64,000 bases of DNA from CAWKDG01 sp963848355 (GTDB taxonomy: Bacteria; Actinomycetota; Acidimicrobiia; Acidimicrobiales; UBA8190). The notes below the pieces were generated by a model. It saw nothing but the letters and a program-made list of their open reading frames with translations, was not told where the DNA came from and made no database searches. Shown piece by piece: positions 27,415 to 35,371 of the stretch. Where the stretch lies: positions 1,364,001-1,428,000 of the forward strand of contig CAWKDG010000012.1 in the NCBI GenBank assembly GCA_963848355.1, read 5' to 3'. A program made the translations under genes and the position numbers. Positions within the stretch are counted from its first letter, which is position 1. Every line of letters starts with the position of its first letter.

Positions 27415-28497
27415 ATGAGTCCAGTGCAGGCAGGAGGCGGCAAGGGGTCGGGCCAGAAGCCCGGCGGTGCCGCCGGAGGTCGCCCTGCGTCCGGTTCCAA
27501 GCCCTCCTCCGGCGCCCGCGGTGCCAGCGGGGCCAAGACACCGAACCGCCGTCCCGGCCCGGCCACCAAGCCGGGGTCGGGCGGTCGCGGCGGTAGCGGC
27601 GGCGGGAGCGGCGGGGGCAAGAAGCCGCCCGGCGCCTACCGCCCCGGCGCCGGACCCCCCCAACGCTTCTCCCCGTCGACGCTCGCCTTCGCCGCCGTGG
27701 CCGTCGTTGTCGTCATCATCGTCGGCTTCGTGATCTTCAAGGTCACCGACAACAAGAAGCCGAGCGCCACGCCGGGCATCTCGGCACCGACCGTCACCCC
27801 GGCCCCCGCCTCGCTCGTCAGCGAGGTCACCGGCGTGTCGAACAGCGTGATCAGCAAGGTGGGACTGCCCTCGCAGGACATGGTCGCCCCCCCCACCTAC
27901 AAGGCGGGCCAGCCCCCGCTGACCATCGCGGGCAAGCCCGGCGCCGTCTTCATCGGCGGTGAGTTCTGCCCGTACTGCGCCGCCGAGCGGTGGGCCATCA
28001 TCATGGCCTTCAGCAAATTCGGCACCTTCTCCGGCCTGCAGGAGACGACGTCCTCCCCGTGGGACACCGATCCGTCGACCCCCACCTTCACCTTCGTCAA
28101 CGCCAAGTACACCAGTCCCTACCTCACCTTCTCCACGTCGGAGCACGAGAGCAACGACACCTCAGGGTTGGGGACGCGGACCACACTCCAGCCCCTCACG
28201 TCCCAGGAGTCGGCCCTGTGGGCCAAGTACGACAACCCCGAGGGCTTCCCCTTCCTCGACATCGGCAACAAGACGTTCGTCCTCGCCCCCAGCTACGTCC
28301 CCACCGTTCTGTCCGGACTCGACCAGCAGGACGTGGCCTCCAAGCTGACGAACCCGAAGGACCCCGTCACGCAGTCGATCGTGGGGACGTCCAACTACCT
28401 CACCGCCGGGATCTGCGCCATCACCGGGCAGAAGCCGGCTTCGGTGTGCTCCATGCCCGTCGTGGCCAGGGCGGCCAAGGCCATCGGCCTGACCTGA
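27415..28497 (+). CDS. DUF929-type membrane-anchored thioredoxin-like protein
   Basis: 360 residues. A basic, Gly/Pro/Ser-rich cytoplasmic N-terminus (about 85 residues) precedes one transmembrane helix (TLAFAAVAVVVVIIVGFVIF). The extracytoplasmic domain contains FIGGEFCPYCAAERWAII, a CxxC redox motif in a thioredoxin-like setting, and two more cysteines near the C-terminus (ICAITGQKPASVC). The family is DUF929. Because a VKOR homologue follows 30 bases downstream, I infer a role as disulfide donor or isomerase partner in oxidative folding outside the cytoplasm. Confidence 0.85.
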   Translation: MSPVQAGGGKGSGQKPGGAAGGRPASGSKPSSGARGASGAKTPNRRPGPATKPGSGGRGGSGGGSGGGKKPPGAYRPGAGPPQRFSPSTLAFAAVAVVVVIIVGFVIFKVTDNKKPSATPGISAPTVTPAPASLVSEVTGVSNSVISKVGLPSQDMVAPPTYKAGQPPLTIAGKPGAVFIGGEFCPYCAAERWAIIMAFSKFGTFSGLQETTSSPWDTDPSTPTFTFVNAKYTSPYLTFSTSEHESNDTSGLGTRTTLQPLTSQESALWAKYDNPEGFPFLDIGNKTFVLAPSYVPTVLSGLDQQDVASKLTNPKDPVTQSIVGTSNYLTAGICAITGQKPASVCSMPVVARAAKAIGLT

Positions 28498-28527
28498 TCC
28501 GATGGCCCCGATGACCCGAGGTCGGCG

Positions 28528-29145
28528 GTGAGTCCAGCGGACCGGTCGGTGAAGGCAACCACCGTCGCCGGTCCTGACGCGGCCGGACCGCTCGACGACT
28601 ACGACGACGAGTACGACGACGTCGCCACGGACGACGAGGCCACAGTCGGACCCGGTCCCCGTGTCCGACTGACGGCGCTCCTGCTCTCGTTGCTCGGCCT
28701 GGCCGACTCCACCTACCTGACGATCACCCACTTCGAGAAGCAGGTCCTCGTCTGCCCGGCCAATTCGTTCATCAACTGCGCCAAGGTGACGACGAGCGCC
28801 CAGTCCGAGATCCTCCACATCCCCGTGGCCGTCCTCGGCCTCGCCTTCTACATCGCCATGACGGCGATCAACCTCCCGCCGCTGTGGAAGACGACCGACG
28901 TGCGTGTGGCTCAGCTGCGCCTGGCCATGGCCGTGTCGGGGATCGGGTTCGTCCTCTACCTGCTCTACGCCGAGCTCTTCATCATCAAGGCCATCTGCGA
29001 GTACTGCACCGGCGTCCACATCATCACGTTCGCCCTCTTCATCCTGATCGTCGTCACCTTCCCGTCGATGCTGCAGCGCTCCGCCTGGGCCACCTGGACC
29101 GACGACACCGACGGGGACGACGAGACGACACCCTCCACGCCCTAG
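28528..29145 (+). CDS. Vitamin K epoxide reductase (VKOR) family protein
   Basis: 205 residues, GTG start. An acidic N-terminus is followed by four or five hydrophobic helices. VKOR hallmarks are present: the loop cysteines in LVCPANSFINCAKV, the conserved Ser/Thr after them, and the active-site CxxC in IKAICEYCTGVHI. Bacterial VKORs reoxidise DsbA-like proteins using menaquinone. The neighbouring CPYC protein is the obvious partner. Confidence 0.93.
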   Translation: MSPADRSVKATTVAGPDAAGPLDDYDDEYDDVATDDEATVGPGPRVRLTALLLSLLGLADSTYLTITHFEKQVLVCPANSFINCAKVTTSAQSEILHIPVAVLGLAFYIAMTAINLPPLWKTTDVRVAQLRLAMAVSGIGFVLYLLYAELFIIKAICEYCTGVHIITFALFILIVVTFPSMLQRSAWATWTDDTDGDDETTPSTP

Positions 29146-29207
29146 GCGCCTGCCGGCGGGGTGACCGGGCCCGGCTCCGGTGCACCGGGATCTGGCTCCG
29201 GTGTCGG

Positions 29208-29213
29208 TACCAT
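29208..29213 (+). promoter_or_regulatory. -10 element upstream of the fluoride riboswitch
   Basis: TACCAT positioned about six bases before the 5' end of the aptamer, so transcription would begin at the riboswitch. Confidence 0.45.
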
Positions 29214-29218
29214 GGACG

Positions 29219-29273
29219 GCGGCGATGGGGCTCGCCGCAACCGGTCGACCACGCGGCCTGATGGCTCCTACTC
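29219..29273 (+). ncRNA. Fluoride riboswitch (crcB motif)
   Basis: The sequence has the crcB-motif landmarks: GGCGATGGGGCTCGCC at the 5' side, the AACCG joining segment, and the near-invariant 3' segment CTGATGGCTCCTAC. The GGGGC and GCTCC parts can form the pseudoknot of the family. It lies directly before two crcB genes. The AGGAGG of the first gene starts about 10 bases after the aptamer, which is compatible with control of ribosome access. Confidence 0.88.
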
Positions 29274-29295
29274 ATGCTTGGTGAGGAGGTCGTCA

Positions 29296-29904
29296 GTGAC
29301 ACCGGCCGATCCCCCCGGGAGCCGTGATACCCGGGGCCACAACGTCCGCCGACGGGTGGCCCGCGCCCTCGGTGCCGACGACGCCTTTCCCGTCGATCCC
29401 GACCTCGACCCGACCGACCTTGCCGGACCGGGGCGTCGTCACCGCCGGGCCCCGCTCCCGGTCCGACGCAGCCATCCCGGCGTGGTGGGGGCCATCGCCG
29501 CCGGCGGGTTCCTCGGGGCCCTCGCCCGCTACGAACTGCAGCTGGCGTGGCCGGTGCTCCCTGGCCACTTCCCGTCGTCGACGTTCGTCATCAACACCTC
29601 GGGGGCCTTCCTTCTCGGGCTCGTCCTCACCGTCACCATCGAGCGCGACCGGGTCCGGGTCCGCCGGTGGCGCTCCGTCCGGCTGTTCGCCTGTGTCGGA
29701 GTGCTCGGGGCCTGGACGACCATGTCCACCGTGGCCGTCGAGGCCGACACCCTCGTCCGGCACGGAAACGCCGCCACCGCCCTGGCCTACCTGGCCGCCA
29801 CCATGGCCGCCGGGATCGCCGCCGCCGCCGTGGGAACGGCCATCGGCCGACTGCACCGTCGGGTGCGCCCCGCGGTCGTCATCGGCGACGGAGCCGATCG
29901 GTGA
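29296..29904 (+). CDS. crcB: Fluoride channel subunit CrcB/Fluc, long N-terminus
   Basis: 202 residues from GTG 29296 (AGGAGG seven bases upstream). A polar N-terminal extension of about 70 residues precedes the Fluc core: GGFLGALARYELQ, FPSSTFVINTSGAFLLG, and LGAWTTMSTVAVEAD, with four hydrophobic helices. Fluc channels export F- as dual-topology dimers. Controlled by the riboswitch just upstream. The usual Gly-Phe-(Cys/Leu)-Gly segment before the Thr/Ser filter reads GVLGAWTTMS here. Confidence 0.92.
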   Translation: MTPADPPGSRDTRGHNVRRRVARALGADDAFPVDPDLDPTDLAGPGRRHRRAPLPVRRSHPGVVGAIAAGGFLGALARYELQLAWPVLPGHFPSSTFVINTSGAFLLGLVLTVTIERDRVRVRRWRSVRLFACVGVLGAWTTMSTVAVEADTLVRHGNAATALAYLAATMAAGIAAAAVGTAIGRLHRRVRPAVVIGDGADR

Positions 29905-30272
29905 TCGTGGCCCTGGCCGTCGGGCTCGCCGGGGCGCTCGGCGCCGTGGCGCGGTTCGTGACCGACGGTGCCGTCCAGGACCGCAGCACCGGCTCGTTCC
30001 CCTACGGCACGTTCACCGTGAACGTCATGGGATCGTTCGTCCTGGGGGTGGTCACCGGCCTGGCCTGGTACCACGGCCTCGGCGGCCGGGCCCACGCCGT
30101 GGTGGGGGTGGGCTTCTGCGGCGCCTTCACCACGTGGTCGAGCGTCACATGGGAGACCGTCCGCCTGGCCGAGGAGGGCCTCGGACGGCAGGCCGTGGTG
30201 AGCGTGGTCGGGGGCGTGGCCGCCTCCCTGGCCGCAGCCGCCCTCGGCATCGTGGTGGTTGCCCTCCTCTGA
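29901..30272 (+). CDS. crcB: Fluoride channel subunit CrcB/Fluc, short form
   Basis: 123 residues, coupled to the preceding crcB by a GTGA overlap. Core motifs are LAGALGAVARFVTDG, FPYGTFTVNVMGSFVLG and GFCGAFTTWSSVTWET. Paired Fluc genes usually encode a heterodimer with each subunit in a fixed orientation. The long basic extension of the first subunit and this compact second one fit that arrangement. Confidence 0.93.
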   Translation: MIVALAVGLAGALGAVARFVTDGAVQDRSTGSFPYGTFTVNVMGSFVLGVVTGLAWYHGLGGRAHAVVGVGFCGAFTTWSSVTWETVRLAEEGLGRQAVVSVVGGVAASLAAAALGIVVVALL

Positions 30273-30337
30273 AACGGCGGTCGTCACGCCGGGCGAGCGC
30301 CGGTGTTCTGTGCGATCCTCGCTGTGTGCACGGAGGC

Positions 30338-31075
30338 ATGCCGACGGTTGCCTCGGCCGCCCCCGGTGGCCCCAACCGGTTCGCCCAGCGGCTCTTCTCC
30401 CCGTTGCCCGAGCGCTACGACCGCCTGGCCGAGCTCCTGTCGTTCGGACAGAACGGGCGCTGGCGCCGGGCCATGGTCGACCACGTGGTGGAGGCGACGC
30501 CCGAGCTCGTCCTCGACGTGGCCACCGGTCCGGCCGGCGTGGCCCTCCAGATCGCGGCGCGTACCGGCGCCCGCGTCGTCGGCGTCGACGTGACCGAGGC
30601 CATGGTCCGCCGGGCCCGCGACAACGTCGCGCCCTCGGGGGCCCGGATCGAGCTGGCTCTGGGACGCGGCGAACAGCTGCCGTTCCCCGACGCGACCTTC
30701 GACGCCGTGACCTTCACCTACCTCCTGCGCTACGTCGACGATCCCGGCGCCACCATCAGGGAGCTCACCCGGGTCCTGAAGGCGGGCGGCGTCCTGGCCA
30801 ACCTCGAGTTCCTCGTCCCCTCGAGCCGGTTCTGGCGCTTCTGGTGGTGGGGCTACACACGCCTCGTCCTCCCGCTGGCCGGTTGGGCGACCGGGGGGCG
30901 CCAGTGGTTCGACGTGGGCCGCTTCCTCGGGCCCAACATCACCTCGCACTACCGCCGGTTCCCCCTCTCGTGGACGGTGGGGGCCTGGGGCGACGCCGGC
31001 CTGGTCGACGTGGCGGCGCGTCCGATGAGCCTGGGGGGCGGCCTGGTGATGTGGGGGAGGCGCCCCCGTGCCTGA
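30338..31075 (+). CDS. UbiE/MenG-like SAM methyltransferase
   Basis: 245 residues, ATG preceded by GGAGG. NRFAQRLFSPLPERYDRLAELLSFGQNGRWRR resembles the N-terminus of quinone C-methyltransferases, followed by SAM motif I (LVLDVATGPAGVALQIA), the GRGEQLPFPDATFDAVTFTYLLRYV block and REL-RVLKAGG. Demethylmenaquinone methylation is likely but other lipid substrates are possible. The stop overlaps the start of the UbiA-like membrane protein, suggesting a joint role in quinone or lipid metabolism. Confidence 0.78.
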   Translation: MPTVASAAPGGPNRFAQRLFSPLPERYDRLAELLSFGQNGRWRRAMVDHVVEATPELVLDVATGPAGVALQIAARTGARVVGVDVTEAMVRRARDNVAPSGARIELALGRGEQLPFPDATFDAVTFTYLLRYVDDPGATIRELTRVLKAGGVLANLEFLVPSSRFWRFWWWGYTRLVLPLAGWATGGRQWFDVGRFLGPNITSHYRRFPLSWTVGAWGDAGLVDVAARPMSLGGGLVMWGRRPRA

Positions 31076-31802
31076 GGCGGAGCGTCGCCCCGCCTACTAC
31101 GCGGCGGCCCGGGGGGGCTGGCGCGACTGGTGGACGCTGCTGCACCCGCCCTACACGGCGTGGCACCTCTCCTACGTTGTCATCGGCGCCTGTCTGGCCC
31201 CCCGGGTCGACTCGTCGCGTCTGATCGCCACCCTCCTCGCCTTCTTCCTGGCCGTCGGAGTGGCCGCCCATGCCGTCGACGAGCTCCACGGGCGACCCCT
31301 CGGGACCGCCATCCCGAACGGGGTCCTCGTCGCCGTCACCGCCGTCAGCCTCGCCGGTGCCGTCGTCCTCGGCGTCGTCGGGGTCACGCGGGTGGGCGTC
31401 GTCCTCGTCCCCTTCATCGTCGTCGGGCCGCTGCTCGTCCTGGCCTACAACGCCGAGCTCTTCGGCGGGGTCGTGCACACCACCGCCGGTTTCGCCGCGG
31501 CCTGGGGTGCGTTCCCCGTCCTCACCGGGTACGTGGCGCAGACATCGGACCTGGCCCTGGCGGCCGTCCTGGCCGCCGGTGGCGCCTTCGCCCTTTCGGT
31601 CGCCCAGCGCCTCCTGAGCACCCCGGCCCGCATGCTCCGCCGGTCCACCCGGGCCGTCGAGGGATCGCTCACCCTGGCCGACGGCACCGTGGTCCCCCTC
31701 GACGAGCGGGCCCTGCTTCGTCCCGTCGAGGGCGCGCTGCGGGCCATGTCGTGGGGGATGGTGGCCCTGGCCTCGGCTCTGGCCGTCGCCCGCCTGACCT
31801 GA
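31068..31802 (+). CDS. UbiA-like polytopic membrane protein
   Basis: 244 residues, GTG start overlapping the methyltransferase by eight bases. About seven hydrophobic helices. WWTLLHPPYTAWHLSYVVIG and AAHAVDELHGRPLGTAIPNG recall the first Asp-rich loop of UbiA prenyltransferases (NDxxDxxxD), but the Asp pattern is degenerate, so catalytic activity is uncertain. Coupling with a quinone-type methyltransferase supports a lipid-related function. Confidence 0.6.
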   Translation: MPEAERRPAYYAAARGGWRDWWTLLHPPYTAWHLSYVVIGACLAPRVDSSRLIATLLAFFLAVGVAAHAVDELHGRPLGTAIPNGVLVAVTAVSLAGAVVLGVVGVTRVGVVLVPFIVVGPLLVLAYNAELFGGVVHTTAGFAAAWGAFPVLTGYVAQTSDLALAAVLAAGGAFALSVAQRLLSTPARMLRRSTRAVEGSLTLADGTVVPLDERALLRPVEGALRAMSWGMVALASALAVARLT

Positions 31803-31922
31803 TCACCGGGCACGATTCGGCGGGCCTCGCCGGCGCGGAGAAGCTCGCCGGTCTGCATCTCCACCCGGGGAAGGCCCGTCACGCCGCACCGGTGACTGCC
31901 GCCGCCTCGACGTGACGGCGCC

Positions 31923-32399
31923 CTAGGCGATCTCACGATTCGCTCTGAGGTTCCGGCGAAAACCGTTGACCGTGGCCTCCACCACCCGGTCGTGGCCCCA
32001 ACGCAGCAGAGGGGAGGCGAGACGCGCGGCGAGGCGCATCGGGCGTTGCTTCATCTCCACCGTCCAGGCCACGTCGGCCCGCGTCCCGGTGCCGCGCGAG
32101 GCCAGGAGAAGGTGGGCGTCGCCGACGAGGTCACCGCCGACCGATGCGTCGATCCGCTCCGGGCGCGTGCACCGGTCGAGCAGGACCTGCACCCGCATCT
32201 CGTAGGGGACGGGGGGCGAGACCACGCCCCGCAGGACCGAGCCGGCCTGGAGACCCCCGCCGTCGAGGCGGAATTCCCGCAGCCATCCCCACCACCCCTC
32301 GAAGCGCTCGGAATGCTCGAGGGCGGCCCACATCGCCTCGGGGGGCAGCTCGAAGTCGAAGGTGCCCCGGTAGTCGATCACGTACGGCGAACCTGACAC
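31923..32399 (-). CDS. SRPBCC (START-like) family protein
   Basis: 158 residues, GTG start. YRGTFDFELPPEAMWAALEHSERFEGWWGWLREF is the opening strand-helix of polyketide cyclase/dehydrase-like SRPBCC domains, and the C-terminal long helix (RLASPLLRWGHDRVVEATVNGFRRNL) closes the hydrophobic cavity. The ligand is unknown. A TAGCGT box about ten bases upstream could be its -10 element. Confidence 0.8.
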   Translation of the reverse strand: MSGSPYVIDYRGTFDFELPPEAMWAALEHSERFEGWWGWLREFRLDGGGLQAGSVLRGVVSPPVPYEMRVQVLLDRCTRPERIDASVGGDLVGDAHLLLASRGTGTRADVAWTVEMKQRPMRLAARLASPLLRWGHDRVVEATVNGFRRNLRANREIA

Positions 32400-32457
32400 T
32401 CAGCCACCCACGCTACGACCGATCGGTCGGCGATGGGTCTCAGCCGGGCAGCCTCTC

Positions 32458-32512
32458 AATCGGTCAGCAAGCAGCCAGCAAATCGGTCAGCAATCGGTCA
32501 GCAAAGCGGTCA
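32458..32512. repeat. Short imperfect direct repeats of ATCGGTCAGCAA
   Basis: ATCGGTCAGCAA recurs three times (from about 32459, 32482 and 32493), with a partial AGCGGTCAG copy at the end. It forms an irregular repeat patch between two minus-strand genes and runs into the 3' end of the zinc-ribbon gene. Confidence 0.7.
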
Positions 32513-32728
32513 GCCGGGCGGCGCCCCGGGAGAATCCTCCGCCGGCCGGTGGGGATAGAGGGTTCGGCACGACAGGCACCACCGTTCGGGTTGGTCGACG
32601 GCCTCGGCGCCGGTCACCCGACCCTGGTCGTCGAGGGTGACGTAGAGCCGGTACACCTCGACGAGTCCGTCCCCGGGACCGCCGCAGCTGGCGCAGGTCC
32701 CGTCCCCCGTTGCCCCTATGGCCGCCAC
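32510..32728 (-). CDS. Small zinc-ribbon-like protein
   Basis: 72 residues from GTG 32728. Two CxxC pairs (TCASCGGPGDG and WCLSCRTLYPH) flank a beta-rich segment (EVYRLYVTLDDQGRVTGAEAV), as in small zinc ribbons. A longer frame to 32911 would overlap panB antisense and is not credible. Function unknown. The start region lies back to back with the panB promoter. Confidence 0.6.
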   Translation of the reverse strand: MAAIGATGDGTCASCGGPGDGLVEVYRLYVTLDDQGRVTGAEAVDQPERWCLSCRTLYPHRPAEDSPGAPPG

Positions 32729-32739
32729 CGGGGGAAAGG

Positions 32740-32745
32740 TACACT
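32740..32745 (+). promoter_or_regulatory. -10 element for panB
   Basis: TACACT in the divergent spacer, giving a panB leader of about 58 bases. Confidence 0.35.
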
Positions 32746-32810
32746 GGGGTCTTCGGTCACGACGCCGCCGGCAGCCCTCGAGCGCTGGACGGCAAGGAGG
32801 CCCCGAGCCA

Positions 32811-33662
32811 ATGACTGACACCGGCACCACCGCGAACGCCCCGGCCCCCAAGGTCACCGTTCCGATGATCAGGGCCCGCAAACGCAGCCGCGGGAGCGAG
32901 CCCCTCGTCATGCTGACGGCCTACGACACGCCGGGAGCGCGGATCGCCGACGCCGCCGGCGTCGACATCATCCTCGTGGGCGACTCGGTGGCCAACGCCG
33001 TGCTCGGTCACGCCGACACCCTGCAGGTCGACGTCGGGGTGATGGCCCACCACATCGGCGCCGTCGGGCGGGCCTCGCCCCGGGCCCTGGTGGTGGGGGA
33101 CATGCCGTGGCTCAGCTACCACCTGTCGCCCGAGGACGCCGTGCGCAACGCCGCCGTGCTCGTCCGGGCCGGCGCCGAGGCCGTCAAGCTCGAGGGGGGC
33201 CGGGTCCGCCTCGACGTGGTGGAGGCGCTGCTCAACGCCGAGATCCCGGTGATGGGACACCTCGGCCTCACCCCCCAGTCGGTCCACGCCATGGGCGGCT
33301 ACCGGGTGCAGGGCCGCGACACGGCCGCCGCCGAGGCCCTGATGAACGACGCCAAGGCGCTGGCCGCCGCCGGGTGCTTCGCCATGGTCTTGGAGGGCGT
33401 CCCCGACGTGGTGGCCGCCCGCCTGACCGACGAGGTGGACGTGCCCACCATCGGAATCGGCGCCGGTGGGGGCTGCGACGGCCAGGTCCTCGTCTTCCAC
33501 GACCTCCTGGGCCTGCGCGAGGGGACCCCGGCCAAGTTCGTCCGCCAGTACGCCGACCTGATGGCGGCGGCCGTCACGGCGGTGTCGTCGTGGGCGGCCG
33601 ACGTCCGTGGGGGGACCTTCCCCTCCGAGGCCGAGACGTACCACCTCCCGTCCGGGCACTGA
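32811..33662 (+). CDS. panB: 3-methyl-2-oxobutanoate hydroxymethyltransferase
   Basis: 283 residues. It makes ketopantoate for pantothenate and CoA synthesis. Family blocks are LVMLTAYDTPGARIADAAGVDIILVGDSVANAVLGH, AEAVKLEGG, MGHLGLTPQSVHAMGGYRVQGR and PTIGIGAGGGCDGQVLVFHDLLG. ATG with AGGAGG about 13 bases upstream. No panC or panD nearby. Confidence 0.96.
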   Translation: MTDTGTTANAPAPKVTVPMIRARKRSRGSEPLVMLTAYDTPGARIADAAGVDIILVGDSVANAVLGHADTLQVDVGVMAHHIGAVGRASPRALVVGDMPWLSYHLSPEDAVRNAAVLVRAGAEAVKLEGGRVRLDVVEALLNAEIPVMGHLGLTPQSVHAMGGYRVQGRDTAAAEALMNDAKALAAAGCFAMVLEGVPDVVAARLTDEVDVPTIGIGAGGGCDGQVLVFHDLLGLREGTPAKFVRQYADLMAAAVTAVSSWAADVRGGTFPSEAETYHLPSGH

Positions 33663-33730
33663 TCCTCCGCAGCACCGAGTCCTCCGCAGCACCGAGTCCT
33701 CCGCAGCGCCGAGTCCTCCGCAGCACCGGG
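33663..33730. repeat. 17-bp tandem repeat, four copies
   Basis: Unit TCCTCCGCAGCACCGAG repeated four times right after the panB stop. Copy 3 differs by one base and copy 4 by one near its end. This is the second minisatellite-like repeat at a gene end in this window. Confidence 0.95.
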
Positions 33731-33763
33731 GCACCCGCCGGAGGGGGCCCGGTGGGCGTGGGC

Positions 33764-33769
33764 TACCAT
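33764..33769 (+). promoter_or_regulatory. -10 element for the rpsF-ssb-rplI operon
   Basis: TACCAT in the form also seen before the fluoride riboswitch; the leader to rpsF would be about 108 bases. S6 operons are often feedback-regulated through such leaders, but I could not identify a specific structure. Confidence 0.35.
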
Positions 33770-33883
33770 GGCTGCCGGCCACGACCGGATGATGTTTCCG
33801 GGTTCCGGACTTGGCACCCTGCTCCGCGCCTGGCGGGGCCCCGGGCGCTCGAGGCGTCGGGTCCAGAGGGAGAGGAGCCGCGC

Positions 33884-34237
33884 GTGCGGCCATACGAGAC
33901 GGTGATCATCTTCGACACCGAGGTGGACGAATCGGCCATCACGGCTGTCCTCGAACGGGGGCTCGACCTCGTGCGCAACAGCGGCGGGACCGTGGGGACG
34001 GTCGACCGGTGGGGCAAGCGGACGCTCGCCTACGAGCTGCAGCACAAGCGTGAGGGTTACTACGTGGTGGCAGAGTTCACGGCGGAGCCGAAGGCCGTGG
34101 CCGATCTCGACAGGCTCCTCGTCCTGGCCGACGAGGTGCTGCGGCACAAGATCATGCGGGTGCCCGACGAGGCGATCGGCCAGACCCGGCCCAAGACGCC
34201 GGCTCGGCCCCGCCCGACGGCGACCGCTGACAACTAG
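33884..34237 (+). CDS. rpsF: 30S ribosomal protein bS6
   Basis: 117 residues, GTG with GAGAGGAG upstream. The sequence RPYETVIIFDTEVDESAITAVLER, WGKRTLAYELQHKREGYYVV and the ADEVLRHKIMRVPDE block are bS6. The tail is Arg/Pro-rich. First gene of a ribosome-replication cluster also found in mycobacteria. Confidence 0.96.
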   Translation: MRPYETVIIFDTEVDESAITAVLERGLDLVRNSGGTVGTVDRWGKRTLAYELQHKREGYYVVAEFTAEPKAVADLDRLLVLADEVLRHKIMRVPDEAIGQTRPKTPARPRPTATADN

Positions 34238-34254
34238 GAGCGGAAGGACAGACG

Positions 34255-34728
34255 ATGGCCAACGGGAACAACGTCGCACTGGTCGGCAACATCACGAGGG
34301 ACCCCGAACTCCGGTTCACGCCGACCGGTCAGGCCACGGCGACCTTCGGGCTCGCCGTCAACCGGCGCTGGCAGAACCGCCAGACCCAGGAGTGGGAAGA
34401 GGCCACCTCGTTCTTCGACGTGGTGTGCTGGCGGGAGATGGCCGAGAACGCGGCCGAGAGCCTGAGTCGCGGCTCGCGGGTCCTCGTCACCGGTCGCCTG
34501 GAGCAGCGTTCGTGGGAGACGGCCGACGGTGACAAGCGGTCGAAGATCGAGGTGGTGGCGGACGAGATCGGCCCCAGCCTGCGCTGGGCCACGGCCCAGG
34601 TGACGAAGAACGAGAGGCGCGGCCCCGGTGAGGGTGCCCCCGCCCCCCGCCAAGCGGCGGCGGCCACGGCGTCGACGTCGGGCGAGCCGGCGGGCGGCGG
34701 CTACGGCTTCGACGAGGAACCGTTCTGA
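34255..34728 (+). CDS. ssb: Single-stranded DNA-binding protein
   Basis: 157 residues. OB-fold opening NVALVGNITRDPELRFTPTG, FFDVVCWREMAENAAESLSRGSRVLVTGRL, a Gly/Ala-rich linker, and the acidic C-terminal tip YGFDEEPF that recruits partner proteins. 17 bases after rpsF; its stop overlaps the rplI ATG. Confidence 0.97.
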   Translation: MANGNNVALVGNITRDPELRFTPTGQATATFGLAVNRRWQNRQTQEWEEATSFFDVVCWREMAENAAESLSRGSRVLVTGRLEQRSWETADGDKRSKIEVVADEIGPSLRWATAQVTKNERRGPGEGAPAPRQAAAATASTSGEPAGGGYGFDEEPF

Positions 34729-35177
34729 TGAAGGTTCTCCTGCGCGACGACATCGCCGGTGTGGGCAAGCGCGGCGACATCGTCGAGGTGGCGCGCGGCT
34801 TCGCCCGGAATTACCTGCTCCCGACGGGCCGGGCCCTGGTGGCCGGCTCGAAGATCGAGAAGCAGGCCGTGGCCATGCGGCGCGGCCGGGACCTGCGCAA
34901 CACCCAGGAGCGCGAGTCGGCCCGGTCGGTGGCCGAGATCCTCGGCGCCGCCACCGTGACGGTGTCGGCCCGGGCCGCGGCCGAGGGCCGTCTGTTCGGT
35001 TCCGTGAGCGCGGCCGACGTGGCCGCGGCCATCACCGCCCAGACGGGGGCCGAGGTCGACCGGCACCGGATCGGCCTGACGGAGCCGATCAAGACGGTCG
35101 GCACCCACGTCGTGCCCGTGCAGCTCCACGACGAAGTGAGCGCCGAGGTCACCGTCGAGGTCGTGCCCAACGCCTGA
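34728..35177 (+). CDS. rplI: 50S ribosomal protein bL9
   Basis: 149 residues. MKVLLRDDIAGVGKRGDIVEVARGFARNYLLP is the bL9 signature, followed by the long connecting helix and the C-terminal RNA-binding domain. In most bacteria rpsR lies between ssb and rplI; here ssb and rplI overlap by one base, so rpsR is absent from this position. Confidence 0.97.
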   Translation: MKVLLRDDIAGVGKRGDIVEVARGFARNYLLPTGRALVAGSKIEKQAVAMRRGRDLRNTQERESARSVAEILGAATVTVSARAAAEGRLFGSVSAADVAAAITAQTGAEVDRHRIGLTEPIKTVGTHVVPVQLHDEVSAEVTVEVVPNA

Positions 35178-35247
35178 CTGACCGTCACACCGGTTTCGTA
35201 GCGTCGGCGGCATGCCGGGCACGGACCGCGTGAGCAGGGTGAACAGG

Positions 35248-35288
35248 TTGTCCCCAGGGTTGTCCGCTGGTGTGCCCTGTCGTCCACA
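35248..35288. promoter_or_regulatory. DnaA-box-like repeats upstream of dnaB
   Basis: TTGTCCCCA (35248-35256), TTGTCCGCT (35260-35268) and TCGTCCACA (35280-35288) are spaced in one direction within the 194-base rplI-dnaB spacer. Each differs from TTGTCCACA by one to three bases. They may allow DnaA to influence dnaB expression; this is inferred from sequence only. Confidence 0.35.
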
Positions 35289-35371
35289 ACGTCATCCCCC
35301 GGAAAGAGCCCCGATTTCCCCAGGTTGCTCCCCTCGTTCTCCGCAGGGCACATAGGCGAGGGTAAGGGTCC

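Noticed and set aside
12757..35300. dnaB upstream DnaA-like boxes as a second origin
   Set aside because: Only three weak boxes, no AT-rich element; more likely regulatory. Kept only as a low-confidence feature near 35248-35288.
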